Assembly (NCBI RefSeq): GCF_002013465.1
Contig: NZ_MAFC01000017.1
Location: 85,647 to 149,646 of the forward strand
DNA length: 64,000 nt
DNA from: Mycobacterium sp. D16R12
GTDB lineage: Bacteria > Actinomycetota > Actinomycetes > Mycobacteriales > Mycobacteriaceae
Direction: 5' to 3'
Shown here: positions 53,780 to 63,095 of the stretch, piece by piece
How the letters are laid out: each line of letters opens with the position of its first letter
How positions within the stretch are numbered: position 1 is the stretch's first letter
The notes under the pieces: model-generated
Databases searched by the model: none
Told to the model about the DNA's origin: nothing
Seen by the model: the letters and a program-made list of their open reading frames with translations, nothing else
Position numbers and translations under genes: made by a program

Positions 53780-54131
53780 GACATTCCTCCTAGTTGTGGG
53801 GGGATTACAGCCAAGGTATCGAAATTCGGCGCCATTTCGAAACACGGACGCGCGTAGTCACCAGAAGGTTACCGAGTCTTTATCGTCGGCCAGATTCTGA
53901 ATTTCAAGATCCTATTTTTCGTCCAACACAACGTTGCCAGGGAGCGTGAAAGGCACGTCCAGCCACCACTCGTTTTTCGCCAAGGCAGGCTGTTAGTAAA
54001 CGTGTCATCGCAGGTTGCCGGGATATATGTAGACAGGGGGCATGGTTGGTCGCGTTGCTGTAGCATCACGACCACGCCACAGGAGACTGCGTGCGTCACA
54101 CCGAACGACAGGACTCATCGTGCAGTCAGTC
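53780..54131. promoter_or_regulatory. divergent promoter region of hemophore and mmpL11
   Basis: 352 bases without a supported gene, A/T-richer than the flanks near 53870-53940. It holds an inverted repeat, TCGAAAT-N8-ATTTCGA at 53819-53840, about 40 bases upstream of the hemophore start. I did not find the IdeR iron-box consensus (TTAGGTTAGGCTAACCTAA-like) here. Confidence 0.5.
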
Positions 54132-56924
54132 ATGATGCGCACCAGCGACTACCTCCGCAGGTATCGATGGCTGACCGTCGCTGTGTGGCTGATTCTTATT
54201 GTCGCCGCGGTGGGCCTGGTCGCCGGCCAGGGCGAAAAACTCACCGGCGGCGGTTTCGAGGTCGACGGATCGCAGTCGCTGATAGTGCACGACGCGATGG
54301 AAACCGGATTCCGCGATCACGGAGCCTCTCCGCTGGCGCTGGTCGCCGCGCCGCGGCCAGATGCGACCGTCGCGGATATGACGGCCGCCGTCGATTACCT
54401 CAAGCAGGTGGCAGGGCAGATCCCTCAGATCTCGGTCGAGCCGATTCCCCCGCAGCTGACTCCACAACCGGACCGCCCGTTCGTCGTCACCCTGCGGATC
54501 GGGTTCGACAACACCGGTGCGACCGATATCGCCAAGGACCTCCGCAAGAAGATAGGTGTGCACGGGGGTCAGCCCGGGCAGATAGCCGGCGGCCGAGTGT
54601 CCCTTTATGTCATAGGTCAAGGCGCGCTGGGTGCCGCGATGACCGAACAGATCGCCGGGGACATCAAACAGGCCGAGAAGTGGAACATCCCGGTCATCCT
54701 CATTGTGCTGATCGCCGCGTTCGGCTCCCTCGCGGCGGCTTCCCTGCCCCTGCTCTTGGGTCTGTGCACGGTGGCGTTGAGCGTCGCGCTCGTCCTCGCG
54801 CTGTCGAACATCACCACCATTTCGGTGTTCGCGCTGCCGACGGTCACCATGATCGGCCTCGCCGTCGCGGTGGACTATTCCCTTTTCATCCTCATGCGAT
54901 ACCGCGAGGAACTGAACTCCGGGAAGAACAAACAAGAGGCCATCGCCGGGGCCATGGCCACCTCGGGCCTCACCGTCACGTTCTCCGGCCTGACGGTGAT
55001 CGCCGCCCTCGCCGGTATCTATCTGATCGGAACCCCCGCGTTGGCGTCGATGGCCTCGGGCGCCATCATCGTCGTCGCCATCGCCGTCCTGACCTCCACA
55101 ACGTTGATGCCCGCACTGCTGGCCATCTTCGGCAAAGCCGCGGCCAATCAGTCCCGGCTTTTGCGTGTCTCACCGCTGCGTAAGCATTCAATTCCCTTCT
55201 GGCGCAAGTGGACCCAGGAGGTTATGCGCCGGCCATGGCTCTCCGCACTGGGCGCCTCGATATTCCTGCTCGCGCTCGCGGCACCGAGCCTGCAGATGCA
55301 GGTCTCCAATAGCATGCTGCGCCAATTCGATTCGTCCCATGAGATCCGTCGGGGCATTGACGCTGCGGCCGTCGCCATGGGACCTGGCGCGCTCGGACCG
55401 GTGCAAATACTGCTCACCTTCGGCGGCGATACGAACGGCACAGCCAACGCGGACAGCCCGGCCCACGCACAAGCCCTCGAAACCGCCAAGGAAACGATCG
55501 CGCAGGCCCCCAACGTCGCGCGGGTCTCGGATCCGATCTTCTCCACGGGCGGGCATGACGCGCTGATCTCGGCCGTGCTGTCAGTGGACCCCGAGGCGAC
55601 TGCCGCGCGCGATACCGTCAGCTGGCTGCGCGCGAAGCTGCCCGATGCGCTCAAGAATTCGGGGGCCGATATCAATGTCGGCGGACCGACCGCCTTGCTG
55701 TTCGACTACGACAACCGAGTCGAACACTCCCTGTTGGGCGTGTTCGCGTTCGTCTGTGTACTCGCGTTCGTGATGCTGCTGGCCACACTGCGCTCGCCGG
55801 TGCTGGCGCTCAAGGGTGTGGTGATGACGGTGCTCTCAGTGGCCGCCGCCTACGGCAGCCTGGTGATCGTCTTCCAATGGGGGTGGCTGGAATTCCTGGG
55901 CTTCCATAAGACCAACATCGACAGCAGCATCCCGCCGTTGGCTCTCGCATTGACCTTCGGTCTCACCATGGATTACGAGATCTTCCTGCTGGCACGCGTG
56001 CGCGAGCGGTACCTGCGCACCGGTGATTGCGCCGATGCGGTCTCCTTCGGCGTGCGCACGAGCGCGCGCACCATCACCAGCGCCGCGCTGATCATGATCG
56101 CGGTGTTCATCGGATTCGCCTTCGCCGGAATGCCCTTGGTGGCGCAGCTGGGCGTCGCGTGCGCGGTCGCGATCGCCGTCGACGCCACGGTGGTGCGCCT
56201 GGTGCTGGTACCGGCGCTGATGGCGATGTTCGACCAGCGCAATTGGTGGCTGCCCGGCTGGCTGGATCGGGTGCTTCCGACCGTGGACTTCGAAACCCCA
56301 TGTGTCGACGAGCTTCCGGGCCCGCATAGCGAGAGTGCGCTGCGACTTCAAGGATCCGGTCTCGAGGAACCGCGCATCGACTATCACGCCATCGCTGTCT
56401 CGGCGGCCCGACTCAAACGCCTCGCAGACGGCGGCACCGTCACCGCACCCGACACGCAGGCGGTGCTCGTGGACCGCTGGCGTGACAACTTGACTGTGGC
56501 GCTGGAAGCCTTGCAGGCCGGCAAAAATGGAACAGACACCGACACATTCGGAATGCCCGGTCCCCTCTCTCGGGTGACACCGGTCGAAACCACGCAGGTG
56601 AAGCTGCCGACGGGACAGAAGTGCGCTGTACCCACCGATGCCGAAGCGCTGCGTATGCAGGGACTGTTGTTGATGCGCCGCAATGCCGAACGTGATTACA
56701 CCGAGTTCGCCCGGCTCGCTTCGCTGATGGAGCCGCAGACGGCGGCCAAGGTCCTCGCGGGGCTCGATCAGCATTACTGTGTACAGTCCAATCAGAGGTG
56801 GGTTTCCAGCCAGCTGGTACGCAGGCTCGCTGACCCGAAGCCCGGCGACGGAGCGATGGAATGCCCCACGGTGCGCAGGCAGTGCCTGTCCGTGGCGGTG
56901 GCGATGTTGGAGGATGCGAGGTGA
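54132..56924 (+). CDS. mmpL11: RND-family lipid transporter MmpL11
   Basis: 930 residues from ATG 54132 (MMRTSDYLRRYRW), which matches the recalled MmpL11 N terminus; a GTG at 54120 is possible. Twelve membrane helices. Proton-relay pairs occur in AVAVDYSLFILMRYREE and GLTMDYEIFLLARVRERY; the N-terminal porter starts GGGFEVDGSQSL. MmpL11 exports monomeromycolyl-diacylglycerol and mycolate wax esters and also interacts with Rv0203 in heme uptake. The C-terminal cytosolic domain (about 200 residues) is helical. Orthologue of Rv0202c. Confidence 0.94.
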   Translation: MMRTSDYLRRYRWLTVAVWLILIVAAVGLVAGQGEKLTGGGFEVDGSQSLIVHDAMETGFRDHGASPLALVAAPRPDATVADMTAAVDYLKQVAGQIPQISVEPIPPQLTPQPDRPFVVTLRIGFDNTGATDIAKDLRKKIGVHGGQPGQIAGGRVSLYVIGQGALGAAMTEQIAGDIKQAEKWNIPVILIVLIAAFGSLAAASLPLLLGLCTVALSVALVLALSNITTISVFALPTVTMIGLAVAVDYSLFILMRYREELNSGKNKQEAIAGAMATSGLTVTFSGLTVIAALAGIYLIGTPALASMASGAIIVVAIAVLTSTTLMPALLAIFGKAAANQSRLLRVSPLRKHSIPFWRKWTQEVMRRPWLSALGASIFLLALAAPSLQMQVSNSMLRQFDSSHEIRRGIDAAAVAMGPGALGPVQILLTFGGDTNGTANADSPAHAQALETAKETIAQAPNVARVSDPIFSTGGHDALISAVLSVDPEATAARDTVSWLRAKLPDALKNSGADINVGGPTALLFDYDNRVEHSLLGVFAFVCVLAFVMLLATLRSPVLALKGVVMTVLSVAAAYGSLVIVFQWGWLEFLGFHKTNIDSSIPPLALALTFGLTMDYEIFLLARVRERYLRTGDCADAVSFGVRTSARTITSAALIMIAVFIGFAFAGMPLVAQLGVACAVAIAVDATVVRLVLVPALMAMFDQRNWWLPGWLDRVLPTVDFETPCVDELPGPHSESALRLQGSGLEEPRIDYHAIAVSAARLKRLADGGTVTAPDTQAVLVDRWRDNLTVALEALQAGKNGTDTDTFGMPGPLSRVTPVETTQVKLPTGQKCAVPTDAEALRMQGLLLMRRNAERDYTEFARLASLMEPQTAAKVLAGLDQHYCVQSNQRWVSSQLVRRLADPKPGDGAMECPTVRRQCLSVAVAMLEDAR

Positions 56925-57451
56925 CGGTCACGAGCGACGCTCCAGCCGTCTCACCCGAAGTGCCTGACGAGCCTTCGGGTTCCGGCGACGTCGACTTCAG
57001 TTCCGCTGACACCGACCAGCCTGGGCGCACTGCCAAGCCGGTAAGCCACTGGACCACCTCCGAGATCCTCGATGCCCTGCAAAGTGGCGACCTTTCCGAT
57101 TGGCAGGCGATCGTTCACGCGCTCAAACGCGATCCGTTCGGACGGACCGCACGCCAGGTGGAAGAAGTGGTGGGCTCCGATGAGCTTTACGGCATTTCGA
57201 CCGTGCTGCAGGAGGTTCTCACCCGGGCCCGCGACAACCTTGCCGAAGCCGAACAGCGAGAAGCGGCCAACGAGATCAACCTGCTGTTCGAGGCCTCAGG
57301 TCTGCGTGAGGCCGAGTTTGCTTCCCGCATAGGTGTTTCAAGTGGCGAGCTCTCCTCATACCTGACGGGCACGGCCAGCCCATCAGTGGCGATGCTGGTC
57401 CGGATGCGCAGGGTGGCCCGACGCTTCGGACGCACCCGCCCCCGCGGATGA
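56921..57451 (+). CDS. HTH-domain protein, Rv0201c-like
   Basis: 176 residues; GTG at 56921 lies in the mmpL11 stop (GTGA), with GGAGG upstream. Acidic disordered N terminus (about 1-45), then helices (TTSEILDALQSGDLSDW, VEEVVGSDELYGIS), and a C-terminal XRE-like HTH: LREAEFASRIGVSSGELSSYLTG, ending in a basic tail. Probably a DNA-binding protein made together with MmpL11. Targets unknown. Confidence 0.78.
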   Translation: MTVTSDAPAVSPEVPDEPSGSGDVDFSSADTDQPGRTAKPVSHWTTSEILDALQSGDLSDWQAIVHALKRDPFGRTARQVEEVVGSDELYGISTVLQEVLTRARDNLAEAEQREAANEINLLFEASGLREAEFASRIGVSSGELSSYLTGTASPSVAMLVRMRRVARRFGRTRPRG

Positions 57452-57553
57452 CCATGGCGTGCACGAGCCGGGTACCTGCGTAACCAATGCCAGTTCCCTG
57501 GGAGCTGTCCGATCGTTATGGCAGCGCGCCTGAATTCGGCCTAACCTCGTGCC

Positions 57554-58000
57554 ATGACCGACGAGACAAGATCTGACGAACCTACGGGCGCGATTTCGGC
57601 GCCCACTCACACGCCCCCGCCTGCACCGACGGCCCCCGCAGGTGCACCGAAGCCCCCGCCCACCAATGTCGGCTGGGCAGTTGCCGCCGTTGTCTTCTTC
57701 TGGCCGTTGGCCTTCAGCGCATTCACCAACGCGCTGAACGTCACGCAGTACTGGCTCACCGGCCAATTCGACCGTGCTCAGGAATCCTCGGACCGCGCCA
57801 AGCTGCTCGGCAAGATCGCCCTGCTGACCGGCCTGGTGCTGCTGTTCCTGTTCATCGCCGTCCGCATCGCGTGCGCCATCTGGTGGCACACGCACGGCGG
57901 TGGTGGCGGCGGTGGCCACCACGGCGGCTGGCACCGCACCTGGGATGACGACGGATGGAACGGCCCAGGCCCCATGGGCCGTCCCGGCCACGACAACTAG
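57554..58000 (+). CDS. CD225/dispanin-family membrane protein
   Basis: 148 residues: Pro-rich N terminus, two membrane helices with the CD225 pattern (NVGWAVAAVVFFWPLAFSAF, NALNVTQYWLTG, RAKLLGKIALLTGLVLLF), and a Gly/His/Trp-rich C-terminal tail (HGGGGGGGHHGGW). In M. tuberculosis Rv0200 lies at the same place. The tail could bind metal, but this is speculative. Confidence 0.78.
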   Translation: MTDETRSDEPTGAISAPTHTPPPAPTAPAGAPKPPPTNVGWAVAAVVFFWPLAFSAFTNALNVTQYWLTGQFDRAQESSDRAKLLGKIALLTGLVLLFLFIAVRIACAIWWHTHGGGGGGGHHGGWHRTWDDDGWNGPGPMGRPGHDN

Positions 58001-58036
58001 ATCCGGCGGGCAGGAGCGAAGCGACCCGGGGTTTGC

Positions 58037-59272
58037 TTAGAAGTCGTCGGGCGCACTAGGTGCAACGGGCCAGCCAAACGCTATGGCGGCCCGTTGCACT
58101 GCGCCCGGCCGCAGTTCGGTGACCAGGCCGGCTCTCGCCAGCGCCTGCAAGCTCACCCCGCCCATGTAGACGGATCCGAGATCGCGCACGGTCAACGCGA
58201 TATCGGCTTCCTCCGTGGTGATTTCACAGCTCGCACCGGTCAGACTGCCGCGCAGACGGTAACGTCCCGAATTCTCCGGCAGGAATTCGTCGGTCACTTC
58301 CAGCACCACATCCACCTCGACGGAGTACCGCCGCTGCGACAACGCCCCCGCAATGTCGACCAATCGCACGTGAATCGCATCGCCCAGGGCGCATTCGAGC
58401 GCCGAGTGGTTGGCCACCAGATAGCGCAGCTCCTCATGCACCGATGCGCCGTGATACTTGATCTTGCGGACCAGATCCATATCCAGCAGATAGCGCCATG
58501 TCCGGGCGTAGGCACGCGGATTGGCACCCAGCACCTCTTGCACATGCAACTCCGCGTCGGGTCCGGCGTCGCCCCACCCCGGCTTCGGCCGATAGATGGC
58601 GAATCCGCTGACTGTTCCATCGGATTCGTAATGCAGGACGAAGCGGATCTTGCCGGAGTCCTTCTGGCGTTCCTCGTTATCAAGAGTCCAGGATGCCCAC
58701 CACTCGGGGGTACGGGACATCTGGCCGGGCAGTTCAGCGATGGCGTCGTCGTAGACGGCAGGGGCCGACGCCAGGAACGTGTCGGCGTCCACCTCCTCCA
58801 GGGTGCCGTCGCCCAGATCGACATCCGACCGGAACGCCAGCTCCTTGACCCGGCCAGACAACTCCGCGGCCTCCGTCGCCACCCCGTAGCCGAATCGGCC
58901 GTAGATCAACGCTTCCGAGGCGAACAACATGGCGATGGCCTCACCGCGCGAGCGGACGTCCTCCAGCTGATGCCGCATCATCGCGGTCAACAGACCTCGG
59001 CGGCGATGTGTTGGCGCCACCGTGACCGCGATGATCGCGGCCACCGGTGCGACAGTTCCGCCCGGCAACACCACGTGGCGCGCGAGCGCTCCGGCCGTCG
59101 ACACCCACTTGCGTCCGTTGTGGAATCCGATGAGCCGGTCCAGGTCCGCGAGCTTGCGGACGAGTTCGATCTCGTCCTTCTGCAGGTCCTGCAGAAACAC
59201 GGAGTACGTCGCAGTCATGTACGACGCGTAGTCGTCATCATCTTGAACGGTGCGTAGGGTCAGGTCAGACAC
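58037..59272 (-). CDS. eis2: Eis-family GNAT N-acetyltransferase (Eis2-like)
   Basis: 411 residues from GTG 59272. Two GNAT domains and a SCP2-like C-terminal domain. Acetyl-CoA pyrophosphate loop VAPTHRRRGLLTAMM (Arg90-Gly93), Tyr124 in YGRFGYG at the position of the family's general acid, and a C-terminal Phe (APDDF) supplying the catalytic carboxylate. Eis acetylates multiple amines of aminoglycosides and capreomycin. Position 24 genes after mmpL3 matches recalled M. abscessus eis2 (MAB_4532c after MAB_4508). A leaderless, WhiB7-type promoter is plausible just upstream. The Eis class is sure; the Eis2 label rests on synteny. Confidence 0.87.
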   Translation of the reverse strand: MSDLTLRTVQDDDDYASYMTATYSVFLQDLQKDEIELVRKLADLDRLIGFHNGRKWVSTAGALARHVVLPGGTVAPVAAIIAVTVAPTHRRRGLLTAMMRHQLEDVRSRGEAIAMLFASEALIYGRFGYGVATEAAELSGRVKELAFRSDVDLGDGTLEEVDADTFLASAPAVYDDAIAELPGQMSRTPEWWASWTLDNEERQKDSGKIRFVLHYESDGTVSGFAIYRPKPGWGDAGPDAELHVQEVLGANPRAYARTWRYLLDMDLVRKIKYHGASVHEELRYLVANHSALECALGDAIHVRLVDIAGALSQRRYSVEVDVVLEVTDEFLPENSGRYRLRGSLTGASCEITTEEADIALTVRDLGSVYMGGVSLQALARAGLVTELRPGAVQRAAIAFGWPVAPSAPDDF

Positions 59273-59318
59273 ATACCCATGTCTACCGTGCCATGCCAGC
59301 ACCTGTCACTTGAGTTTT
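59273..59318 (-). promoter_or_regulatory. candidate WhiB7-type leaderless promoter of eis2
   Basis: On the minus strand: -35-like GTGACA (59304-59309), 18-base spacer, -10-like TAGACA (59280-59285), start predicted near 59273, directly at the GTG. An AAAA run (59315-59318) sits five bases before the -35, where WhiB7-dependent promoters carry their A/T-rich box. The -35 lies in an inverted repeat CCTGTCAC...GTGACAGG (59302-59309, 59332-59339). Confidence 0.45.
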
Positions 59319-59351
59319 CGGCGTGCTATCGGTGACAGGAAAGGAACCACG

Positions 59352-59771
59352 GTGTGGACTGCCCCCGATGACGCGGCAATCGCCCAGATACTGCTCGAAA
59401 CCAAGACCATTGCCATCGTGGGAGTTTCGTCCAATCCCGACCGGCCGAGTCACGGGGTCTACCGCTACCTGGCCGCCCACAGTCCCTACCGAATTTTCCT
59501 GGTGAATCCGACCATCTCCGAGCTCGACGGCCAGACTGTCTACCCGAGCCTGGAGGCGCTGCCGGAGACACCCGATCTGGTCGATGTGTTCCGTCGCCGC
59601 GAAGAATTGGCTGGCATCACTCAGGAGGCCATCGACATCGGCGCCCGCACCCTGTGGTTCCAGCTCGATCTCGTCGACGTCGATGCCGCGAACAGAGCAA
59701 CGGATGCCGGGCTGCGGGTCGTCATGGACCGCTGCACCGAAATCGAATTCGCGCGCATCAGTTCGCGTTAG
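59352..59771 (+). CDS. CoA-binding domain protein (YccU-like)
   Basis: 139 residues from GTG 59352 with AAGGA upstream. Rossmann-like CoA-binding fold: TIAIVGVSSNPDRPSHGVYRYL, YRIFLVNPTISELDGQTVYPSLEALPE (pieces), DLVDVFRRRE, and a late VVMDRCTEIEF. Stand-alone members are widespread and of unknown role. Divergent from the eis gene; its stop overlaps the convergent gene by four bases. Confidence 0.9.
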   Translation: MWTAPDDAAIAQILLETKTIAIVGVSSNPDRPSHGVYRYLAAHSPYRIFLVNPTISELDGQTVYPSLEALPETPDLVDVFRRREELAGITQEAIDIGARTLWFQLDLVDVDAANRATDAGLRVVMDRCTEIEFARISSR

Positions 59772-60481
59772 CCCTTCGAGGACGCAGCGCCGATCCGATC
59801 GATCGGTGCGATGTTGTCCACGAGCCAGTGGCCCTCGCGTTTAGCGAGCGTCATCCGCAGCGCCAGCACCGACTCTTCGGGCCGTGTCTTGGCCGCGACG
59901 CTCGTGCGTCGCACCAGTGCGGCCGTCACAGCGTCTTCAGGGCCGAGCGCCTCGATGCCGACCGAGATGATCTCACCCTGCTGCGAGATTCCCTTGGCCT
60001 TCAGTTCCGCGGTGGCCCGATCGAAGTCACGCGTGAAGGATTGTCTCTGCCCCTCGGTCATGTGCTCGGTGGCCTTGTGCACGTAGGAGTCCGGGCTTCC
60101 CGGGGAGAAATTCACCACCGCCTCCGCCACCGTCGCGACGACATCGGTCACGGCCGAACGGTCCGCATTCCCCTCCCGATCGGGCACCGTCCAATGCCGG
60201 TAACCCACCACCGCCACGGCCAGCACTGAGGCCGTGGCCAGAGCCACAACTGCGGTGCGCAGCGCCGGCCCATCGTCGTCCGTGCCGACGGTCACCGAAT
60301 CCCGCCTGGCCAGATAGGCATTCACCGCCACACCCTGAGCGATGAGCAAGCATGCAGCCGTACACATCACCACCCACCACGTGGGCCAGCGCAGAACAAC
60401 GCCGAGCTCGACGATCGCCAGTACCGTCGCCAACGGCGCCAGCAGGTCGAAGAGAATGACCCGCAACACATTCCGGCTCAT
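59768..60481 (-). CDS. Mce-associated-type membrane protein, Rv0199-like
   Basis: 237 residues, three N-terminal helices (about 8-45, 72-92) and an extracytoplasmic SnoaL/NTF2-like domain (ATVAEAVVNFSPGSPDSYVHKATEHMTEGQRQSFTRDF in pieces; late MTLAKREGHWLVDNI). This is the layout of Mam (Mce-associated membrane) proteins, which stabilise Mce complexes. Forms a minus-strand pair with the next gene, 25 bases away. Confidence 0.75.
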   Translation of the reverse strand: MSRNVLRVILFDLLAPLATVLAIVELGVVLRWPTWWVVMCTAACLLIAQGVAVNAYLARRDSVTVGTDDDGPALRTAVVALATASVLAVAVVGYRHWTVPDREGNADRSAVTDVVATVAEAVVNFSPGSPDSYVHKATEHMTEGQRQSFTRDFDRATAELKAKGISQQGEIISVGIEALGPEDAVTAALVRRTSVAAKTRPEESVLALRMTLAKREGHWLVDNIAPIDRIGAASSKG

Positions 60482-60506
60482 CGGCTATCACGCTCTTCAC
60501 GCAGGC

Positions 60507-61076
60507 TCATCGCAGCAGCTCCAGACCGGTTACCAGTAACTGGTCTTCGATTTTCGACACCGCGAGCCGCAGGTGCCACTGGTTGACTTTCGGGGAGGCA
60601 TTGGCGTCTCGTGTCACCGAGGTCGCCACCACCATGACGCGGTCCACCCGCTCCGCGGACGGCAGCCCGACGTCCTCATCCGGAATCTTTGCGCCGCTCC
60701 TGTCGATAGCCACCGCATCGATCTCCCCGGCCGCATCGGCGTCGACAGTTCGCGCGAGCTTCACCACACCCCCGATCATCTCCCCCAGGTGATCGCTGAG
60801 CTGCCCGGCGGTACCGTCCTGCAGTATCTGCACGCTCGAATCGACATTGCTCTTCTTCATATTGATCAGGGTGTTCACCCAGGTCACAGCGGTGTCGAGC
60901 ACACGGGCGTCGTAGCGGTCACGGGCTATCTGGCCGCGATGCCCGCTACTGACGAGGACCGAAAGCACCAGGGCGACAACCGCGATCACGCCAAGAATCG
61001 CCGACAGCACACCGTACTGAGAGAAGACGGGTCCCTCTCCACTGCCGAGGCTGGGTGCCGGGTCGTCTTCGCTCAC
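60507..61076 (-). CDS. second Mce-associated-type membrane protein
   Basis: 189 residues from GTG 61076 (an alternative GTG at 61085 adds three residues); an open frame running to 61883 is inside the peptidase gene and is discarded. One membrane helix (about 22-46, LSAILGVIAVVALVLSVLVSSG), then an NTF2-like domain with TAVTWVNTLINMKKSNVDSS and a final LAVSKIEDQLLVTGLELL. Layout as for Mam proteins. Divergent from zmp1 across about 36 bases. Confidence 0.75.
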   Translation of the reverse strand: MSEDDPAPSLGSGEGPVFSQYGVLSAILGVIAVVALVLSVLVSSGHRGQIARDRYDARVLDTAVTWVNTLINMKKSNVDSSVQILQDGTAGQLSDHLGEMIGGVVKLARTVDADAAGEIDAVAIDRSGAKIPDEDVGLPSAERVDRVMVVATSVTRDANASPKVNQWHLRLAVSKIEDQLLVTGLELLR

Positions 61077-61112
61077 GGGCCTCACCCTAGCGACCCGTGC
61101 CACCATGGACGG

Positions 61113-63095
61113 GTGACGACAGAATCCGTGCTGCCAAAATCCGGTATCGACCTGAGCCACCGCGACGAATCCATCCGACCGCAGGATGACTTGTTCGGCC
61201 ACGTCAACGGGCGCTGGCTCGCCGAATACGCCATTCCGGCCGACCGCGCCGTCGACGGCGCCTTCCGGACTCTGTTCGACCGCGCCGAGGAGCAGGTCCG
61301 CGGGATCATCACCGAGGCGAGCGACGCGGGTGCGGCAGAGGGCACCGAGTCTCAGAAGATCGGCGACTTGTTCGCGAGCTTCATGGACGCCGAGACCGTC
61401 GCGGCGATCGGGCTGGCGCCGCTGAACCAGGAGTTGGACGGAATCGTCTCGGCGCCCGATGCCACCGCACTGGCCGCCGTCATGGGCGCCCTGCAGCGAG
61501 CCGGGGCGGGCAGCGGAGTGGGCTGCTACGTGGATACGGACGCCAAAGATTCCTCGCGCTACCTCCTGCACATCAGCCAGTCCGGTCTCGGCCTGCCCGA
61601 TGAGTCCTACTACCGCGAGGAGCAGCACGAGGCCACTCGCGCTGCCTACCGCGCACACATCGCCGCCATGCTCACACTGGTCTACGGCGATGGCGACCAC
61701 ACCGATACCGCCGACCGGATCTTCACGTTGGAGACCAAAATCGCCGCCGCACACTGGGATGTGGTGAAGCGACGCGACGCCGAGCTGAGCTACAACCTGG
61801 TGAAGTTCGCCGACCTGGAGCACACCGCACCCGGGTTCGACTGGACAGGCTGGATATCCGGACTGGGTGCTACCAGCGGTCAAGTCACCGAATTGGTGGT
61901 GCGGCAGCCCGACTACCTGACCGCTTTCGCCGGTCTGTGGGCCTCCGAGCCGTTGAGCGACTGGAAGCAGTGGGCAAGCTGGCGGCTGATCTGTGCCCGT
62001 GCGGCGTACCTCACCGAACCGCTGGTGGCGGAGAACTTCGATTTCTACGGACGCACGCTGTCGGGTACCGAGCAGATCCGCGACCGGTGGAAGCGCGGTG
62101 TCGCGGTGGTCGAGTCACTACTCGGCGAGGCCGTGGGCAAGCTGTATGTAGAGCGCCACTTCCCGCCGAATGCCAAGGCGCGCATGGAGGTCCTCGTTGA
62201 TAATCTGCGCGAAGCGTATCGGGTCAGCATTACCGATCTGGAGTGGATGACGCCGGAGACCCGCGAGCGTGCCCTGCAGAAACTTGATAAGTTCACCCCG
62301 AAAATCGGCTACCCGGCCGCGTGGCGTGACTACTCGACGATCGCCATCCGTCGCGACGATCTGCTGGGAAATGTCCGGCGCGCCACCGCAGCGGAGTGCG
62401 ATCGAGGCCTGGCCAAGCTGGCGGGTCCGGTCGATCGCGACGAATGGTTCATGACCCCCCAGACGGTGAACGCCTACTACAACCCAGGCATGAACGAGAT
62501 CGTCTTCCCCGCAGCGATTCTGCAGCCGCCGTTCTTCGACGCGGACGCCGACGATGCCGCCAACTACGGGGGCATCGGCGCCGTCATCGGTCACGAGATT
62601 GGGCACGGATTCGACGATCAGGGCTCAAAGTACGACGGCGACGGCAATCTGGTCAACTGGTGGACCGACACCGACCGCGGCGAGTTCGGCGTGCGCACAA
62701 CGGCGTTGATCAAGCAGTACGACGAGTTCGTACCCCGCGAGCTCTCCGATCAGCACGTGAACGGCGCTTTTACGGTGGGTGAGAACATCGGCGATCTGGG
62801 CGGTCTCTCGATTGCGCTACTGGCCTACGAGATCTCGCTGGGCGGCAGCCCCGCTCCCGTCATCGATGGCCTTACCGGCGCGCAGCGCGTCTTCTATGGC
62901 TGGGCACAGGTGTGGCGTACGAAAGCCCGCGAGGCGGAGGCGATCCGGCGCCTATCGGTTGATCCGCACTCACCGCCGGAGTTCCGGTGCAACGGCGTGG
63001 TGCGCAATATCGATGCGTTCTACGAGGCCTTCGAACTGAGCACGGAAGACGAGCTGTTCCTGGAAGCCGATCAGCGCGTACGCATCTGGAGCTGA
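61113..63095 (+). CDS. zmp1: M13 family zinc metallopeptidase Zmp1
   Basis: 660 residues from GTG 61113; the nearby ATG (61105) is in a dead frame. Neprilysin-like: HEIGH zinc motif at residues 494-498, third ligand Glu557 in ENIGDLGGL, substrate-binding NAYYNPGMNEIVFPAAI, and the C-terminal FRCNGVVRN. No signal peptide, as in M. tuberculosis Zmp1 (Rv0198c), which modulates host inflammasome responses. Its stop lies within the stem of a 26-bp terminator hairpin. Confidence 0.94.
   Translation: MTTESVLPKSGIDLSHRDESIRPQDDLFGHVNGRWLAEYAIPADRAVDGAFRTLFDRAEEQVRGIITEASDAGAAEGTESQKIGDLFASFMDAETVAAIGLAPLNQELDGIVSAPDATALAAVMGALQRAGAGSGVGCYVDTDAKDSSRYLLHISQSGLGLPDESYYREEQHEATRAAYRAHIAAMLTLVYGDGDHTDTADRIFTLETKIAAAHWDVVKRRDAELSYNLVKFADLEHTAPGFDWTGWISGLGATSGQVTELVVRQPDYLTAFAGLWASEPLSDWKQWASWRLICARAAYLTEPLVAENFDFYGRTLSGTEQIRDRWKRGVAVVESLLGEAVGKLYVERHFPPNAKARMEVLVDNLREAYRVSITDLEWMTPETRERALQKLDKFTPKIGYPAAWRDYSTIAIRRDDLLGNVRRATAAECDRGLAKLAGPVDRDEWFMTPQTVNAYYNPGMNEIVFPAAILQPPFFDADADDAANYGGIGAVIGHEIGHGFDDQGSKYDGDGNLVNWWTDTDRGEFGVRTTALIKQYDEFVPRELSDQHVNGAFTVGENIGDLGGLSIALLAYEISLGGSPAPVIDGLTGAQRVFYGWAQVWRTKAREAEAIRRLSVDPHSPPEFRCNGVVRNIDAFYEAFELSTEDELFLEADQRVRIWS

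Noticed and set aside
61077..61883. N-terminal extension of the second Mam-type protein
   Set aside because: The extension is antisense to the start of zmp1 and lacks protein-like composition; GTG 61076 gives a normal membrane-protein start.
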